Source: Sarcomyxa edulis (Eukaryota; Basidiomycota; Agaricomycetes; Agaricales; Mycenaceae). Taken from it: 64,000 bases of DNA. The position numbers and the translations under genes are program-made. Shown here in pieces: positions 12,279-25,500 of the stretch. The DNA is taken from the NCBI GenBank assembly GCA_009761415.1, contig QUOL01000001.1:2790001-2854000 (forward strand). The letters are read 5' to 3'. The stretch's first letter is position 1. Each line of letters opens with the position of its first letter. The notes under the pieces were generated by a model. That model was not told the origin of the DNA, made no database searches, and saw only the letters and a list, made by a program, of their open reading frames with translations.

Positions 12279-14390
12279 ATGAGCTCGTCGTTAGAGTTAG
12301 TGCCGCCATCGCCGACCCCGAGCCGACGCGTCCAACTGACGCTGCCATCTCTCCCCGACGATCCTAGCCATCCAACTCAGATCGCTCTTCGCACTTATGC
12401 TCTCGCAATCTCTCTATCCTTGACCCCGTCTCTGCTTCCTTTTATCACCTCATTATTCACCCCACCTTCTAAGAGATCAAGTCGCGCTAACTGGAACTCT
12501 TTCAAGGAAGTCCTCAAAAGAGACCTTGGCCTTGATGGTTTCGCTTTCTCCATAACCCTTGGCATAGGAGGTGGTGCTGCCCTCCAGCACCTCTGGAACA
12601 CTTGGGACGAATCTTCAGAATGGCCTTGGAGTCGCCTCAATACTAACACGGAGACTGACTCGACCAAACCTCGGGTCAGTTCTAGTGGTTTAATCCATAA
12701 GATAGCCAAACTCTCGCAGAAGTTGACACCTACACAAAAAACCTTCATATCGAACCTCTTCTCCTCTTCCCTTGCCATAGCCTTACTACAAAGAGGTATC
12801 ACTCGACGACTCCAGCGCCGTGCATCCGTGAATCTCATCCCTGATGCCCCTCTACACACCAGAACGTCACCCACCCTGGATCTTACACTTCTCCTGCTGG
12901 TAAGAGCTGTAGACTCGCTGGTCCAAACTTTTGTCTTCAGGAGGTCGAGTTCCAACCTCGTGTTCCCTAAACCTCATTCTGATGGTGCTCACGCGAATCA
13001 AGGAGTCGCTGCTGTAAAGCTCGGAGAAGAATTACGAAAATTAGAGAGAGCCAAGTATAAAAAGGAGGAGGGACTGAGACGACAGCGTCTGACGACCCGG
13101 ATAGATGCGTTGGTATTTTGGGCTTGTAGTGCAAGGTAGGTGCACTGACTCTCGATCTCTTACATGAGCTCACAAGTGATGCCATGTGCAGAATAATGTG
13201 GTGTTTCTTTTATGCCCCAGAACGGTCAGTGTCACTACCACCGTACCCGAACAAATCCTGACCGTCTCCATATCTATAGACTCCCCCGATCCTACGTCAA
13301 ATGGATCAACACCCTGGCGAACGTAGACAGTCGCGTCATCCAAGCCCTTCGTGCCATCCGGGAGAGAAACTGGATATACGGGTCCCCCGCCTCCCCACCT
13401 TACTTACATGTGCTCACGTCATTCGCGAAAGACTTAGGATACCCAGAAGCGTGGGGCGATCCCACCGTTATGCCGGTATATGGAGGACGAAGGGCTAATG
13501 CTGTCTGGGAACAATTGGGCATGAGCAATCGAAGGGGTGTAGGTGGGATACCGTGTGAGCTTGTACATGGCAGGATTTGTGAGAAGATGGGGTTGGGTGG
13601 GTGGTTGAATGGAAGTTGTCTGGTAGATGCAGGTGTTAGAGCTGTTTTTGCGTTCTTGGAGGCTGTTGCGATTTATTTGCCGGTTGAGTTTTATCTCATG
13701 CACTCTGTTACCATCTGCTGATATTTTTTGAGATGATCAGGTTCATTTCCTTCCTATCCTCGCCACTCGACCCCGAACACTCCTGAAAGCCACGACTTTG
13801 ACATCCACAGCCCTAGCTTCCCTCCGCAGCGCCGCTTTCCTGTCAACATTCGTCTCCTCCTACTTCCTCACGGTTTGTTTTACGCGTACGCTTGTCTTAG
13901 CGCGTCTTTTCCCCTTTGTATCGCACAACTTCTGGGATGGCCCGTATGGGTGCCTCATGGCGGGATGTTTGATGTGTGGGAGTAGTATTTGGATAGAGAA
14001 TGGAAGGAGGAGAGGGGAGATGGCGCTTTATGTCTTGCCCAGAGCTTTGAGAGCTTGTCTATCTGAGACGTGGGTCAGACGCGGGAATCCTGGATTCCGG
14101 TTAGTCGAGCGGTCAGTCAATTCTATCTATGCTTGTGTTCTTGGACAATACACTGACTCCATTGGATTCCGAACTCTAGTTTAACGTTCATATTATCTTT
14201 GACGTCGTTATTGACCGCTGCTACCCACCGCCCTGATTCGCTTCGTGGACTTTCGCGGTGGACACTTGCGTTTATCATGAAAGGCCCAAATGCGGGCTTT
14301 TGGAAACGCAAACGGCGGAGTCCTAGCGTGCCGATGACGCCCAGCGTCCCTCCTACTCCTGTAGATGCCGTCGGTGGACCAGCAGCTTGA
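12279..14390 (+). CDS. TMEM135-like integral membrane protein
   Basis: Five exons (12279-13135, 13192-13224, 13280-13682, 13741-14111, 14180-14390) give 624 residues; the second exon is only 33 nt. The protein has several hydrophobic segments (about residues 45-70, 92-112, 160-178, 205-222 and several in the C-terminal half). It carries a cysteine/histidine region reading CELVHGRICEKMGLGG, then NGSCLVDAGVRAVFAFLEAVAIYLP as separate parts of one conserved block. This pattern resembles the TMEM135 family, which in animals is linked to mitochondria, peroxisomes and lipid droplets. The assignment rests on family resemblance recalled from memory. The C-terminus (about 595-624) is Pro/Ser rich. The start is the ATG at 12279; no upstream in-frame ATG is present. 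Confidence 0.7.
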
Positions 14391-14494
14391 GGAAGATACT
14401 GTCATACCCTAAGGAACTATACCATTTGACATTGCAATTCACATTTACTTACGAAGAACGATTCCAATTCGTTTCGAGGATGATAATCAAATTA

Positions 14495-16043
14495 CTAACC
14501 TCTCCATAGATGCAAGGCGTGATCATAGAACGAACAACTCCCCACAAGTGTTTCCGAATCCGAATTCGAATCCGTTGTAGCGAACGACCAATCTACACCA
14601 TAAGCCAAAGACGTGTGTTGGTCGAAACGTTTGTTCAATTGACCAGTCTGTGAGCTGTCTTGGTCAGTGAGGCTGAATCGGACGACTTTAAACCCATCGT
14701 GCATGCATGCGACGAGGAGGTCGTCTTTGCGGTCTGGTGATGGATGCCATTTGACGCGCCACGCTCCACCACCGACGTCTACCTGTGTGAGTGGAACGAG
14801 CGGTTTTCGGGTGTCGAATAGACGGACTGTATTGTCATAGCTGTGACAAGGTGAGAAGAGGGAGGAAGAGAGCAAGAGAGCAAAGTGAGGAGCTTACCTG
14901 CCGACTGCGATGATATGTTCGAGGTATGGGTGACTCTGGATCGTCGTCACGCCTGCATCAAAACTAGTAATTCGCTTTTTTAGACGTGAGAGGATACGGC
15001 GTTATAGTAGTTCATTTACCGTTTGTTCACGAATAAAGGTTGGTCAAAGCCTTGTCGGGTGTCCCACCCCTTCATTTTCATGTCGTCTCCGCCTGAAGGA
15101 TATCAGTGTTCTAAGAGAACCTGCAGGCCAATAAGATTCAAATACCGACCTGAATATATAACATTGGTATTCCAATAATTCCACGCTGCAATCCATGGTT
15201 CGTAGTCATGCGCTGCCCATGTATCGGTGACTGAAATGCTGCCGTGGCCGTCTGGCCGCAAGAGACATAAAGAGCCATTCGAGAGGGAGACAACCAGAGA
15301 TCCGAGTTCACTGTAAGCAATAATACGATTATAAGCTTGGAACGATTCCGATATTTGTTCTCTGGAATACGTACGTGCCGGGGGAGAGACGGTTCGACCA
15401 GTCAATTGAAAGACAAAGTATGTCTGACGATGCACATGAGATAGAGTCAAGATGTTTTAATTGTTTCTGGGTGTTAGTCTGAGTCTGGGAAAGTAAAATT
15501 GGGGCAACGAGGGATGATAGACCTCTTCAGTTCGCCATACATATATGGACACATTTCCTTCGGAATCAGCTACACCAAGAACGGGAGCTGTTGATGGTGA
15601 TGTGTGGCACCTGCAGAAAATACAATCCATGAGTCTGCATTTTGATAGCTTAGTAAATCATAGGATGATCACCATTTAACATCTGGGACGGCAGGTAACG
15701 ATATCTCTTGAATCTTCTGACTGTCAAAGACTGAATCATTGACTTACAGGCGAATTGGGAATGAAGCAAGCACTTACAAACCGATTTCGCCTCCAGAAGA
15801 GGGAGTGGCAGGGGATGGATCGACTTCGAATACTAGACATTTTCCTTGTCTATGTTGCGGTTGTGGTTTCGGGAGCGGAGGAGGGGACTCGTCTGTTTCT
15901 GCTTGTTCCGGGAGGCTTTCCGGAGGGGCTACTTGGGTGGGTTGATCGAGGTTGTAAGTACCACATACGAAGATATTCTGGGCACTCGAGTGAGGGCAAA
16001 ACTCGAGAGTATCTGCGGGAAAGACTGTATCAAAAGTAGACAT
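14495..16043 (-). CDS. DPH7: Diphthine methylesterase (WD40 protein)
   Basis: Eight reverse-strand exons with GT-AG introns encode a WD40 protein. It begins MSTFDTVFPADTLEFCP and contains the family-typical blocks SYDNTVRLFDTRKP, GGGAWRVKWHPSP, LACMHDGFKV-like, SLAYGVDWSF and CSFYDHALHLW close to the C-terminus. Dph7 (yeast Rrt2, human WDR85) removes the methyl ester from diphthine on elongation factor 2 before the final amidation in diphthamide synthesis. The acidic, Pro-rich insert at about residues 45-85 lies in the first blade and is less conserved. An alternative ATG at 16091 would add 16 residues; the ATG at 16043 fits the family start better. It is head-to-head with the AGTRAP-like gene, with 193 bp between the starts. 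Confidence 0.92.
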
Positions 16044-16236
16044 CTTTGGAAGATCAGCCTGAGCACGCGTACGATTCGACAAAATGAACAACTGATGGGA
16101 AGGATAAGATTTGAAATTTGAAGTCCAGCGGCCGTGTATTATTTACGCAGGCCATTAGCAAACATGCCCGCGGACGTCTTCAACAGTGACAAGACTCTCA
16201 AGCTCGTCGACCTCACACATCTTCAGAACAATTCCA
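16044..16236. promoter_or_regulatory. Shared divergent promoter region (DPH7 / AGTRAP-like)
   Basis: Only 193 bp separate two start codons on opposite strands, so this stretch must carry both promoters unless 5' introns exist. No TATA box or tandem site is clear. Confidence 0.55.
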
Positions 16237-17053
16237 ATGGCAGACTTTATCCAGGGTCTTGACCCCTCAAAATTGATTCTAGCAGGGACTGTATGTTACC
16301 TGTCGCGTCTTTTCGGTGCTTTTGTATTGAGCCCTGTTGCATCCGCAGGCTTTAGCTTTCGTACTCAGTCCCTTCGCAGCGCCGCCTTATAACTTAGGTG
16401 AGTCCGATAGTTGGCTATCTAGACGCTATTGGCTTTGATATTGGTCCACTTTCAACCAGCCATCTTCTTATTTGGTACAATTGCGCAAGAAAACCCGGAA
16501 GGGATTCAGTCTTTGCAGACGGCACGTCTCTCATGCGACCCAAAGTACTCGTCATTAATATTGGTCCCTTCCCTCAGTTCACAGGACTACTAGGAATATC
16601 CACAATATTTGATATTGTATGGATGATCAAGCACGACCAAAATGGCTTCATTAAGTTCTTGACCGTGGTACTGCAACTTCTCAAGGTCTGTCGTATGAAG
16701 GATTACGACTGAACACGCGTCACTGAACTCTGGCCTGATTTAGATCCCTACTTTCTTGGCTTTCGGAAATACTCTTCGCCAGAGGGGAGCGCAGTTCGGT
16801 GGCTTAGGCGTTCGGGGTAGTGATCTGAGCGGCCCAACTGGTGAGAATCACGCGATCTTATCATCATTAGGCACGTCTCAGGCATTGCATAGTTTGGAGC
16901 ATGCCCGGAGGGTTCACAAGCAGAGAAGGTTATCAAACGGTGGACGAGGAGACGGGTCCTCAAAATGCGAGACCTCCTCCGGGACCTCCCAAACCAGCTG
17001 CAGCTCCTCCTCCCGTCCCGGCTGCAGCACCTGGCGCGTACCAAACCATTTAG
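16237..17053 (+). CDS. AGTRAP-like small membrane protein
   Basis: Six exons (16237-16290, 16349-16397, 16460-16521, 16578-16685, 16744-16840, 16893-17053) sum to 531 nt, 176 residues. The first about 115 residues contain three or four hydrophobic segments, including FVLSPFAAPPYNLAIFLFGT and F-T-G-L-L-G-I-S-T-I-F-D-I-V-W-M. After a polar stretch comes G-G-F then Y-Q-T-V-D-E-E and a Pro/Ala-rich tail. The D-I-V motif in a membrane helix and the C-terminal Y-Q-T signature resemble the animal angiotensin receptor-associated protein (ATRAP) family, whose fungal members have no assigned role. Intron 3 (16522-16577) appears to start with GC. The gene is convergent with the O-GlcNAc transferase, only 76 bp between stops. 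Confidence 0.65.
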
Positions 17054-17129
17054 TGGTCTCGCACTTCGGCTGTCCATCGTCAATCAGAATAGTTAAATTA
17101 TGCGTGGACTTGCATGGCCTACAGTGCTA

Positions 17130-20100
17130 TTATATCAATGTTACAGGCTCGTTATCTTGGATCCAAACACAACCCTGCTCGTCTTCGAACTCTTTCCCAG
17201 ATACCCATCGTCTCCAAGCTTCCCTGTAACCCTTCTCCAGATTCTTCGTCCATCTAGGTGTGTCAAACAATGGCATGTGGTTCTTGTTGTTATGTAAGCT
17301 ACGACGAAGATCTCGTAGCTCTCCTCGGTCATTGACTCCACTAGTTGCCAAAGATGTGGCGCGATCCTCGTACTCTTGTAAGTTGCTCACGACCATGCGA
17401 CTAGCAAGTCCAGTGGCATTGGCTACTGAAGCTCCAACGCGACTACACATCTTGTAGCGATATTTTGGCCAAGTCAAGATAGGTGTTCCGGACCATAAAA
17501 CGCTGAAAGACAATCATCAGCGTACTGCGAATGCCGGAGTAAACTCAGAAGGTTCATTACTCGGCTGCAACGGTGTGTGCACTGCACTGTATACGAGAGT
17601 CCAGTCGTGAGTCCTCTTCATTCGTGAGAGACGGTCAAATTACCTCTGCGGTGTCAAGGAATAAATCGGCGACACTGCAACGCTGGATATGACTGTCTTT
17701 GGTGGCGACGTCGGTGAATCGAATGCGGGCTGCTACGCTTTCGCCAGCCCAGGCTTTGACTGTACGCATCAAATGCTCCTCTCCTGCGGGTGGGAATCTC
17801 AATAACCATAGAACGCTATTTGGAACTCGATCCAATATGCGTAGCCATGCACGGAATATCTCCTAGGCACAATATCCGAGTCAGAGAGACTTTCAAAACT
17901 GACCAGGGCGGTGTCACTCACCGGATCTATCTGTATCATATTTTAGCGTGTACATGCGGTGAGAGCTGCGATAAAAAGATGAGAGATCTGACCTTGTACA
18001 TTTGGTTGAAGTTTGCAAAGATGAACATATCCCTGTTGAGACATTGTCAGTCGGAGTTCAAGGATCAACCCGGACATGGGAACGTGCTCAGGCAAGTCAG
18101 GAAATATCTCCCTTCTCAACTCGGCTCGTTGTGTTTCTGCCTCGTCGAAGGTACGGCCTACATCAGGATACGATTGCTTGTGGTCCGTGACAAGGTAAGT
18201 GTGCTACATCAAAAGATATCAGTGCTAGCGGCACTAATATTGACAAGCCACTTACAGGCATATGGATCAATTTCTCGGTACTGAGAGGGTTAGAAATGAG
18301 GATCAACCGTGTCAACATATATACTCACTATATCCAATCATCTGAGAGTGACTCAGGGTCTGCTTCATTACCAACATACAGTCCGCTGTCGAAAAGCTCC
18401 GATGATAGCTTTCCTGGACGTAAATCCGGCGGACAAGAGACTTGATCGCAGACGAGATAATCACACCAACCCGCTGCTAAAGTACCAGCAAAGCCCATAA
18501 GTAAGATCTGGATAGGGCATGGTCTAGCCGCGAAGATCTCATTTTGAGTGCCTTTGGTGTAGCCCCCAAGATTAACCACTGACAAGCTGATCAAATAAAT
18601 CTGCGAGAGCTGGTATCCTAAGTACTCACGAATATGTATCTGGTCCTCTACAATACGGTCAACGATGGAGCTGACCGCCCAAGAGGAGACGTCAACGAAA
18701 TGTTGACTCTCTGTCTCGATTTTTTGACGGTAAGATGACCCGTCAGATGGGCTTGTGGCATAAAGATGGATATTGAATCTGTTTCGGTCATGACAACCGA
18801 AGACGGATTGCATTAGGTGCGCTAATGGGTGATTACTACGAGAGGGGTCATCAATATTGTCTTTCACGAGGTAAAAGGATCAAAATCACTTGAAATCGTG
18901 GGATACATAACCGATGTTCAGTCTATCTTGGAAAGGCGGGGGAGGTGCTAGATATATATGTCGAGGTAGCCATGGCGCTGTGAGTGTCGTATAGGAGATG
19001 CGCAAGGCGTTACGGTGGGATATGGCTCGAATTATATGAGGTTGTAATGGGTATGTAAAGCAATGAAATGGAAGCACGGAGGGCAGATGGAGTGTATCTG
19101 TAGAGGAAGGGATCAATATGCGTTCGAAGCCAGTGGCGTCAGATGGAGAGACGGCTGCGATGTCAGCACGGTACGCATAACCGTACATCTTCAAAAAAGA
19201 GATGCGTTGCATTCTGCGATGAAGCCACTCGATGAGTCGAATTAGGAATCCAGACTCGTTTATTCTGGCCACTGCTCTATCAACGTCCGTGTAAAAAACT
19301 TGGAGGACCGAGACCCATCTCTTCAGCTCATCCGGAGTGAGTGTCCTGTCATACGCAGTTTGCACTAAGCCGAGCCACTGATCGAAGGTTCTGACGGAGC
19401 GAACGAGGCCAACACTGCGCGAATACGCCGCTCTGAGCTGCTGTTCACAGGAAGTGATCATCTTACACATCCACCCTGGACTTTGCGTTGCTTGAGGTCG
19501 GCCCGGACCAACAAGACGGCCCTGTATATCGATATGAAAGCCAGACTCTAGTGCACCTCGTCCACGCCAGTCACAGATTGCATTCAATGAGTTTGCAAGA
19601 CCGCATACTGCTTCCGGCGAGTCTTTCAGGATCAAGGCACGTCTGTAGTAGCCAACGGCATCCCATGGACGCCCCTACGGTCCGAATGAGTGCGAATCTT
19701 GTAAGAGAGATGAGGGAGCTTACCAAATCCCGAATAGAGTTAGCAAGGTTCATGAGGGCGATATCAAAATCAGGCTGGATCTGAACAGCCCGCATGTAAA
19801 GCCTTGCACAAAATATATTCAGAACTTTACCCGGATCGATATAATTTTCTGACTCACTGGATAGCAAGCGCAGTATGTCCTTGGTCCTTTTCGAGGGAGC
19901 CCAAATTCGTCAATAAGTGAGGATGGTTCGGATCAAGACGTAGGCCTTCCTCGTAATAGGCCTTTGCAATTTGCTTTGCTGTCAAAGCACCACGACTTGC
20001 GGATGATAAACTAGATATCGCGACGCCAAGGTTGTTATAAGCTGACGCAGTCGGCGACAAGGACACAGCTAAGTAGTGCAATAGGACAATCAGTGAAGTG

Positions 20101-21832
20101 CTGATACGAAGAGATAAGGTTGTAGATGGAAGTGGACTAGAGGTCGACGACACATCTTGGAGACGTTTTGCGAGGGTCATGAGGATCGTGGAAGTCGTAG
20201 AGTTCGTCGTGATCCGAACATCATCCTGAGGCAGTTGTATAGCAATATTGGCATCTTTCCGAGTGCAGATGCACGGCAACACGCCAGACGTGGTTGAGAA
20301 CAGCACCGCAGTTAATAGCATGACATGACTGGGTTCCAGCAAGACTGGTGGCAGAGCTCCGTCTTGTTGAAGAGTATCGATTAGTCGTTCGCCTGCAGCA
20401 TGAATGACATGCATGAGGGTGAAGCCTGGAGTTCTGGCATAACACAGAAACTCGTGTCCATCCACAAAGCCAAGTGCACGAGCTACGTTAGTCGGAATTG
20501 AGTTGGAGGAAATCAGTAAGCTCGCCAGATGTGAAGCTATCACAAGATCAACGAAGGTGTAACGTTCGGCAGGAAGAGCTCTGAGAGGCCGTATGGAGAG
20601 TTCGATGGCCCTGATGTAGTCTCCCAACGCCTCCTCCACTGGTCGTTTTTGGAGTGTAAGAAGGTTTCCTGAAACGGAATACGTGCCTTGAAGCCTGTAA
20701 AGTTGATGGGGAGGTATCTCCGCCAATACAGATCCATCCTGGTCTACAAGACTCGATTGAACGAATCGACAGATGTCTAACGCTATGCAGCGTGGCGTAG
20801 AGTCTAATTCAACAATGCTAGACGCCAGCACGTTGTTCAGAAGGTTGTCCTATAAGAAGGTGAGTCAACTTTTCAATTAGCATCTTGTGGACGATTAAAG
20901 ATAGCAGACCATCACATCCCAGTACATCGGTTGCAAGACAAGGGCTTTCCACCACCATTCTCGGGCTTCTTCATTCCGAGATAGCGAGTTCATGGCAGTC
21001 CCGATGTTACACATGGCCTCTACCTGAAGATACGTCAGCTGCAGACACAATATATACATTAATAACCAATACTTGCATAGTGGGGATCAATATCAAGAAT
21101 CTCCTGGTTGATCGCGAGACTCGAGTGGATATCCCCTGAAGCATGATAAACACTTCCAAGAAGCAGCAATGTAGGCAGATGTCCGGGATGCAAAGCTCTC
21201 AGTATCATAAGCAATTGAAAGAGCTGGTCAGTGTAGTCCGTGAATGTGATGGTGGGAGTCGAAGCGAAAAGAGGAACAGGTGAAACACCGATTGTAACGG
21301 GGTCTCGGGGTAAGTCATAGAGACGACGAGCGTACGTTAGAAGAGCATCGCGACCTATTGAACTATCTAGTGGGTTCAGAGGCGTTGAGATAAGGCATTC
21401 CGAGGGATTTGTATCGTGGTGCGCGGAAGCCAGAGTAGTCACATCAGATATAGCATCAGCAGCAGACGTTTGCATAGGTCGCGGCGGCATGCTGGGAAAA
21501 GATGAATGAGATGGTCCTGACGTCGGTGAACTATCGTGCGCTTGGATTGAGCAGTCTTCTCGTGATCGTCAGGGAAGACTTGTTGCGACATTGCACTCGA
21601 GCTTACCTGTCGATGGTGCCACATTACTCTCAGAATGAGAGCCGATAGACCACGCCTCCGGCCACGTAGGAATGTCGGACGGAGACTGGAGGCTGTAGGT
21701 GAAAGCTAATGCTGTGGTAGGATTGACATCTATCGCAGCAGACGGCGCTTGTATATCCGGCGAAGATGGTAAAGTACACGGTCGATTTGTTGACTTGGGA
21801 GATTGTACTCTGCCACCAGATGTCCTTAACAT
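17130..21832 (-). CDS. OGT: UDP-GlcNAc:protein O-GlcNAc transferase (GT41) with TPR repeats
   Basis: A large many-exon reverse-strand gene of roughly 1,150-1,250 residues. The N-terminal half is polar, then holds TPR units such as L-G-S-V-Y-H-A-S-G-D and N-N-L-G-V-A followed by GLRLDPNHPHLLTNLGSLEKD. The C-terminal half is a GT41 transferase: RLNIGYVSHDFNNHPLAHLM, the G-F-A-G-T-L block, C-D-Y-L-V-C-D, H-T-V-A-A-D-V-L-W-S-G-T-P-I-L-T, S-R-V-G-A-S, and SPLFDT-like MPLFDTPRW. It should transfer GlcNAc from UDP-GlcNAc to Ser/Thr of cytosolic and nuclear proteins. The start is not certain: 21832 (MLRTSGGR) follows a sequence that looks like an intron acceptor, and an in-frame ATG also lies at 21904. 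Intron 21024-21076 uses a GC donor. Confidence 0.88.
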
Positions 21833-21904
21833 TCTACTCCAGCTGTGAAACGAAACGCTGAGTGTGAGAGTCACAGGACAGGTAGCCTCGCAGAGAGTAC
21901 GCAC

Positions 21905-22592
21905 GACTTGATGAGCAAAGATCCGTAGATAGATGATTCTCTAGGGAGTGATTCGTAACGATGAACACAGGAATAAATGCTTGGAAGGCGCTTGCAGTGG
22001 AGTCCATCCAGATTTAATTGAGCGTCCGGCGCGTCTCACCGTTAGAAATGGAGTAAATTATTGACGATCCACATGGCTATGCTTATTTTATCGAGGGTGA
22101 CCGGACCATTTAGTGTTAGCATCTTGTGGAGCTCGAAGTACTGGTATATCGTCATCCATCATACCGCTTGTCGCCTTGTAAGGCAAACATACGTCAGAGT
22201 TCAAGTTCACTGGCTGTGGAGCGGACTCACCTTGAAGCCGTGAACCCAGGCCCTTCTCCGGCTTCGTTATGCAAGACGTTCCGACTACTCGAGCAAAGCG
22301 CTCGATATTACCAATAGAGTCTTCCCCTCGCAGCTCAACAGAAGCAAATAAATGGAAGCTTGTTCTGAATCATGCATGATTGATTCTCCGCAGCTACACA
22401 TATGCGGAAGTATTATTACTGCAAGAGGGAATTCGCATAGAAAGTCTGTTCGGCGTGATGAATTTTCTACATCGCAGGCCCGTTTCTAGATGGATCCATT
22501 CACAGATGTCACTAAAATCAAGGGGTTGATCACTCACCTAAATCTGTGTTGCATCTTGATCGACTAGCTTTGGGCTATGGGAGACTACCTAC
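21905..22592. other. Intergenic region
   Basis: The 688 bp between the transferase 5' end and the REV3 3' end contain only short open frames without recognisable domains. No repeat or RNA gene was noticed. Confidence 0.5.
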
Positions 22593-25500
22593 TTAAGTCT
22601 CGGCGCTGGCCTTGATTATCTCGAGCCAATCTCGGAAGACATCCAAGGACTCGGCCTTCTCCTCAGCTTTTTTTCTCTCATACAACCAGGGACAGTCAAG
22701 AGATTCGCATTCGATTGCGAAGCTTGCGGGCGAAGAAACACACGATGCACAAACTCGCTGTGTCTCGATAAGCCGAGTCTCATCAGCTCGAATACGACTC
22801 AAGAGGGTTGATATCGTGGACTGCGGCTTCGTGTGACAATCTTCACAAATTCCTATTCAGAGGTCGTCAGATTGAAATCCAGTAGTCTCAAACATAACAT
22901 CCAACCTTCAGAAGTGACAGAGCCACAAACAAGGCATTGCGAATTTCTGAAATGGCCGTCGATGTTCAACCTCTCTCCATCTATCTTGGTCTTACGTGGC
23001 GAAAATTCTGGTCCATCAGCCCTTATCGCCTTGGGCATCTCATCGTACCAACTTCTTACATCGGCACCAACGAGATTGAAGACACGCTCCAGAGGGGGTA
23101 TCAGCACTCGCGATATATAGTAGTTGGCATCCAAATGTTGGTACCTACCAATGTTTTGTCAGAGCCACTAATTATGATGGGCAGCGAGAAGTAGCGTACC
23201 GGTTGTTCAACAATTGTAACGGCGCCACAGCACGATCGACAAGGCGGGATTTAGGTTGACCTCGTATAATCACATACGGCACTCGCTCTCCGTACTGTGG
23301 CTCGTCGTTGGGATCTTGTAGAAGCTGTCTGGCTGCAACCGTTACACCTGGCGGCGGGGGAACTTTATCGCTGGAATACCACTAAGCCAAAGCAACAAAT
23401 CACGCATCATTGTACAAACCTATACGTCCCCATCTTCACCTCTTTTGCGAAGATGAAATCTTGAATAGGCACCTTGTTCTCCAAGATTTTCAACCAAGAT
23501 GTACAGCAATATTCCTTGACTTGGGTCAGGTTTTGGGTTCTGAAAAGGATTCTACGGGTGCAGATTGTGTCAAAAGCGGCTTCTATAAGTGATAGGAGTA
23601 CCGACTTCAGACAGTTCTCGGTCATTTTTTGCTGTGCCAAGATCCCATCTCGACGAACGGTCTCAATGCCTTTTGCATCAAATACCGCCTCTTTATCGTC
23701 TGGGTTCTCATACTTGTAACCGACATATCTCTTCTTAGCCATCAAGACGCAGGGCAGATAGACCTGAAATCTTCGTTATGGGTCGTCTTGCCAAATGATC
23801 GAGTCTGAACTCGCCTTCTCGAACTTAAGCTTGATCGGAGTAGGATTGAGAGCAGTAATAGTGTCTGCCATGTCGTGTCCGATCCTAAAAGCTTGGTCTT
23901 TTGTTTTGCCTCGCAGATAGCTTGAAGCTTCCACGTTAACGATGATCTGATCTGGATGGCCAACGTGAATTGCTTACACAAAGACGCTGTCAGTGTCACC
24001 ATAAACGACCTGTTCCATTTTCTGGTCAGTCAATTGACAAATTCGGCGGGAAAGATAAATATACCTTTGCACCCCACTTCTTTGTTGTGTTGATGAGGCG
24101 TATTGCCTGGGTCAAACTATTCGAGCCATGATGTCAGAGATAGCTGTGAAAAGTTGCTTACTTTCTCCAACGTCTCTCGGCCGCTTTGTACTATGCTATC
24201 GGCGATCTCGACTGCAGGCATGCGCCCTGAGAAGCTTGCACTTGTGTAACCGTACGTGACATTGCATATGAACTTGAGACTGAGTTGCCGAGCGTCTAAC
24301 TGGAAGTGCTAGGTCAACACAACATTGCATTGTGCGAGTGATGGAGGAAACATCTCACAATCCGTCTCAAAGCCTATCGCCCATCAGCAATGACGACGAG
24401 CAAGAACAAGTCTTTAACACTTACTTTATCATGGGATACGCCCTTCATCGCCTGTTTGACCATGATTCTGGTTTCTAGAAGTTCCACTAGCATTCGGCCC
24501 AGTAGGCCTTTGCGGACGGTAGGCTTGACGTACATGATGCCATTAGGGGCAACTGGTAATCAAACATAAGAAAATTGAACCATACTGAAATGTATGATTC
24601 TCGCCTGTGATGTGATCCTGTAGTCTCCCTAGTAGGCCTTCCGGCAAGTCGAGGTCTATCACGCCGAATTTATTTTGTCCCTTGAAATCCGCGACTCGTC
24701 CAAGACAAGTAGAATAACAATAATTGTAGGCGATCATAATCGACGGGTATAATGACTGAAAGTCAAGCACGACTAGCGGGCTGCTATAGAAGGCAGACAG
24801 AGGCTCCATGATCAAAGGCATGCATTCCGCTGCGTTTTGGTAACCAACCTAGGCAGATTACTGATGAGATTGCCATTCAGAAAACAGGCGACAAAAGACT
24901 CACATCTTTCTTGCTCGGAGATAGTAGTACAAGGCTCTCAGGTTTGGCAATCCGGAACATAAAGGACTCAACTTTGAATTGGGAGCCACGACTCAGGACG
25001 GACGAGAAGTCGACCCCGAATACTCGCGCAAACTCCCTTTGAGGTGGAAGGTAAGTTGTTGCAAAAACGTGAGGAAGGAAATAGTTGACTAACGCAGTCT
25101 TTGTAACCACTTCGGCTTCTTCGAGGATATCTAAGTTCATCGAGGTGCGATCAGAGAGATAGCGCAAGACAGTGGCCGTGTGGCAAGGTGAAGCACTGTT
25201 ATACCAATCCGTCAACGTCGAATGACTATAGCGAGGAAACCTGTAGACTTGCAGTTGATGATAGGTAGCTGGGCAGCTGTGAACTCGAGGACATACCTTC
25301 TTTTGAGGACATGAAATGCAACATTCTCAAAGGTATATATGTTGAGATTTCGTTCGGAGCGCATGACTCTCCAGATATTCAAGACATGTCGCCCAGCAAC
25401 CTTGAATGTCGATCCGTGTCGCATCCCCCATTGATCAGCTCCGCCACTTGTCAGTCTAAGAGGCGCTCGGGAAATCAGGTCTCCGATATCAAGACCTAAT

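Noticed and set aside
12395..12955. 186-codon reverse frame inside the TMEM135-like gene
   Set aside because: It is antisense to a well-supported exon with membrane segments and shows no domain.
16091..16091. Upstream ATG for DPH7
   Set aside because: The extra 16 residues are unlike family starts and lie in the short divergent promoter.
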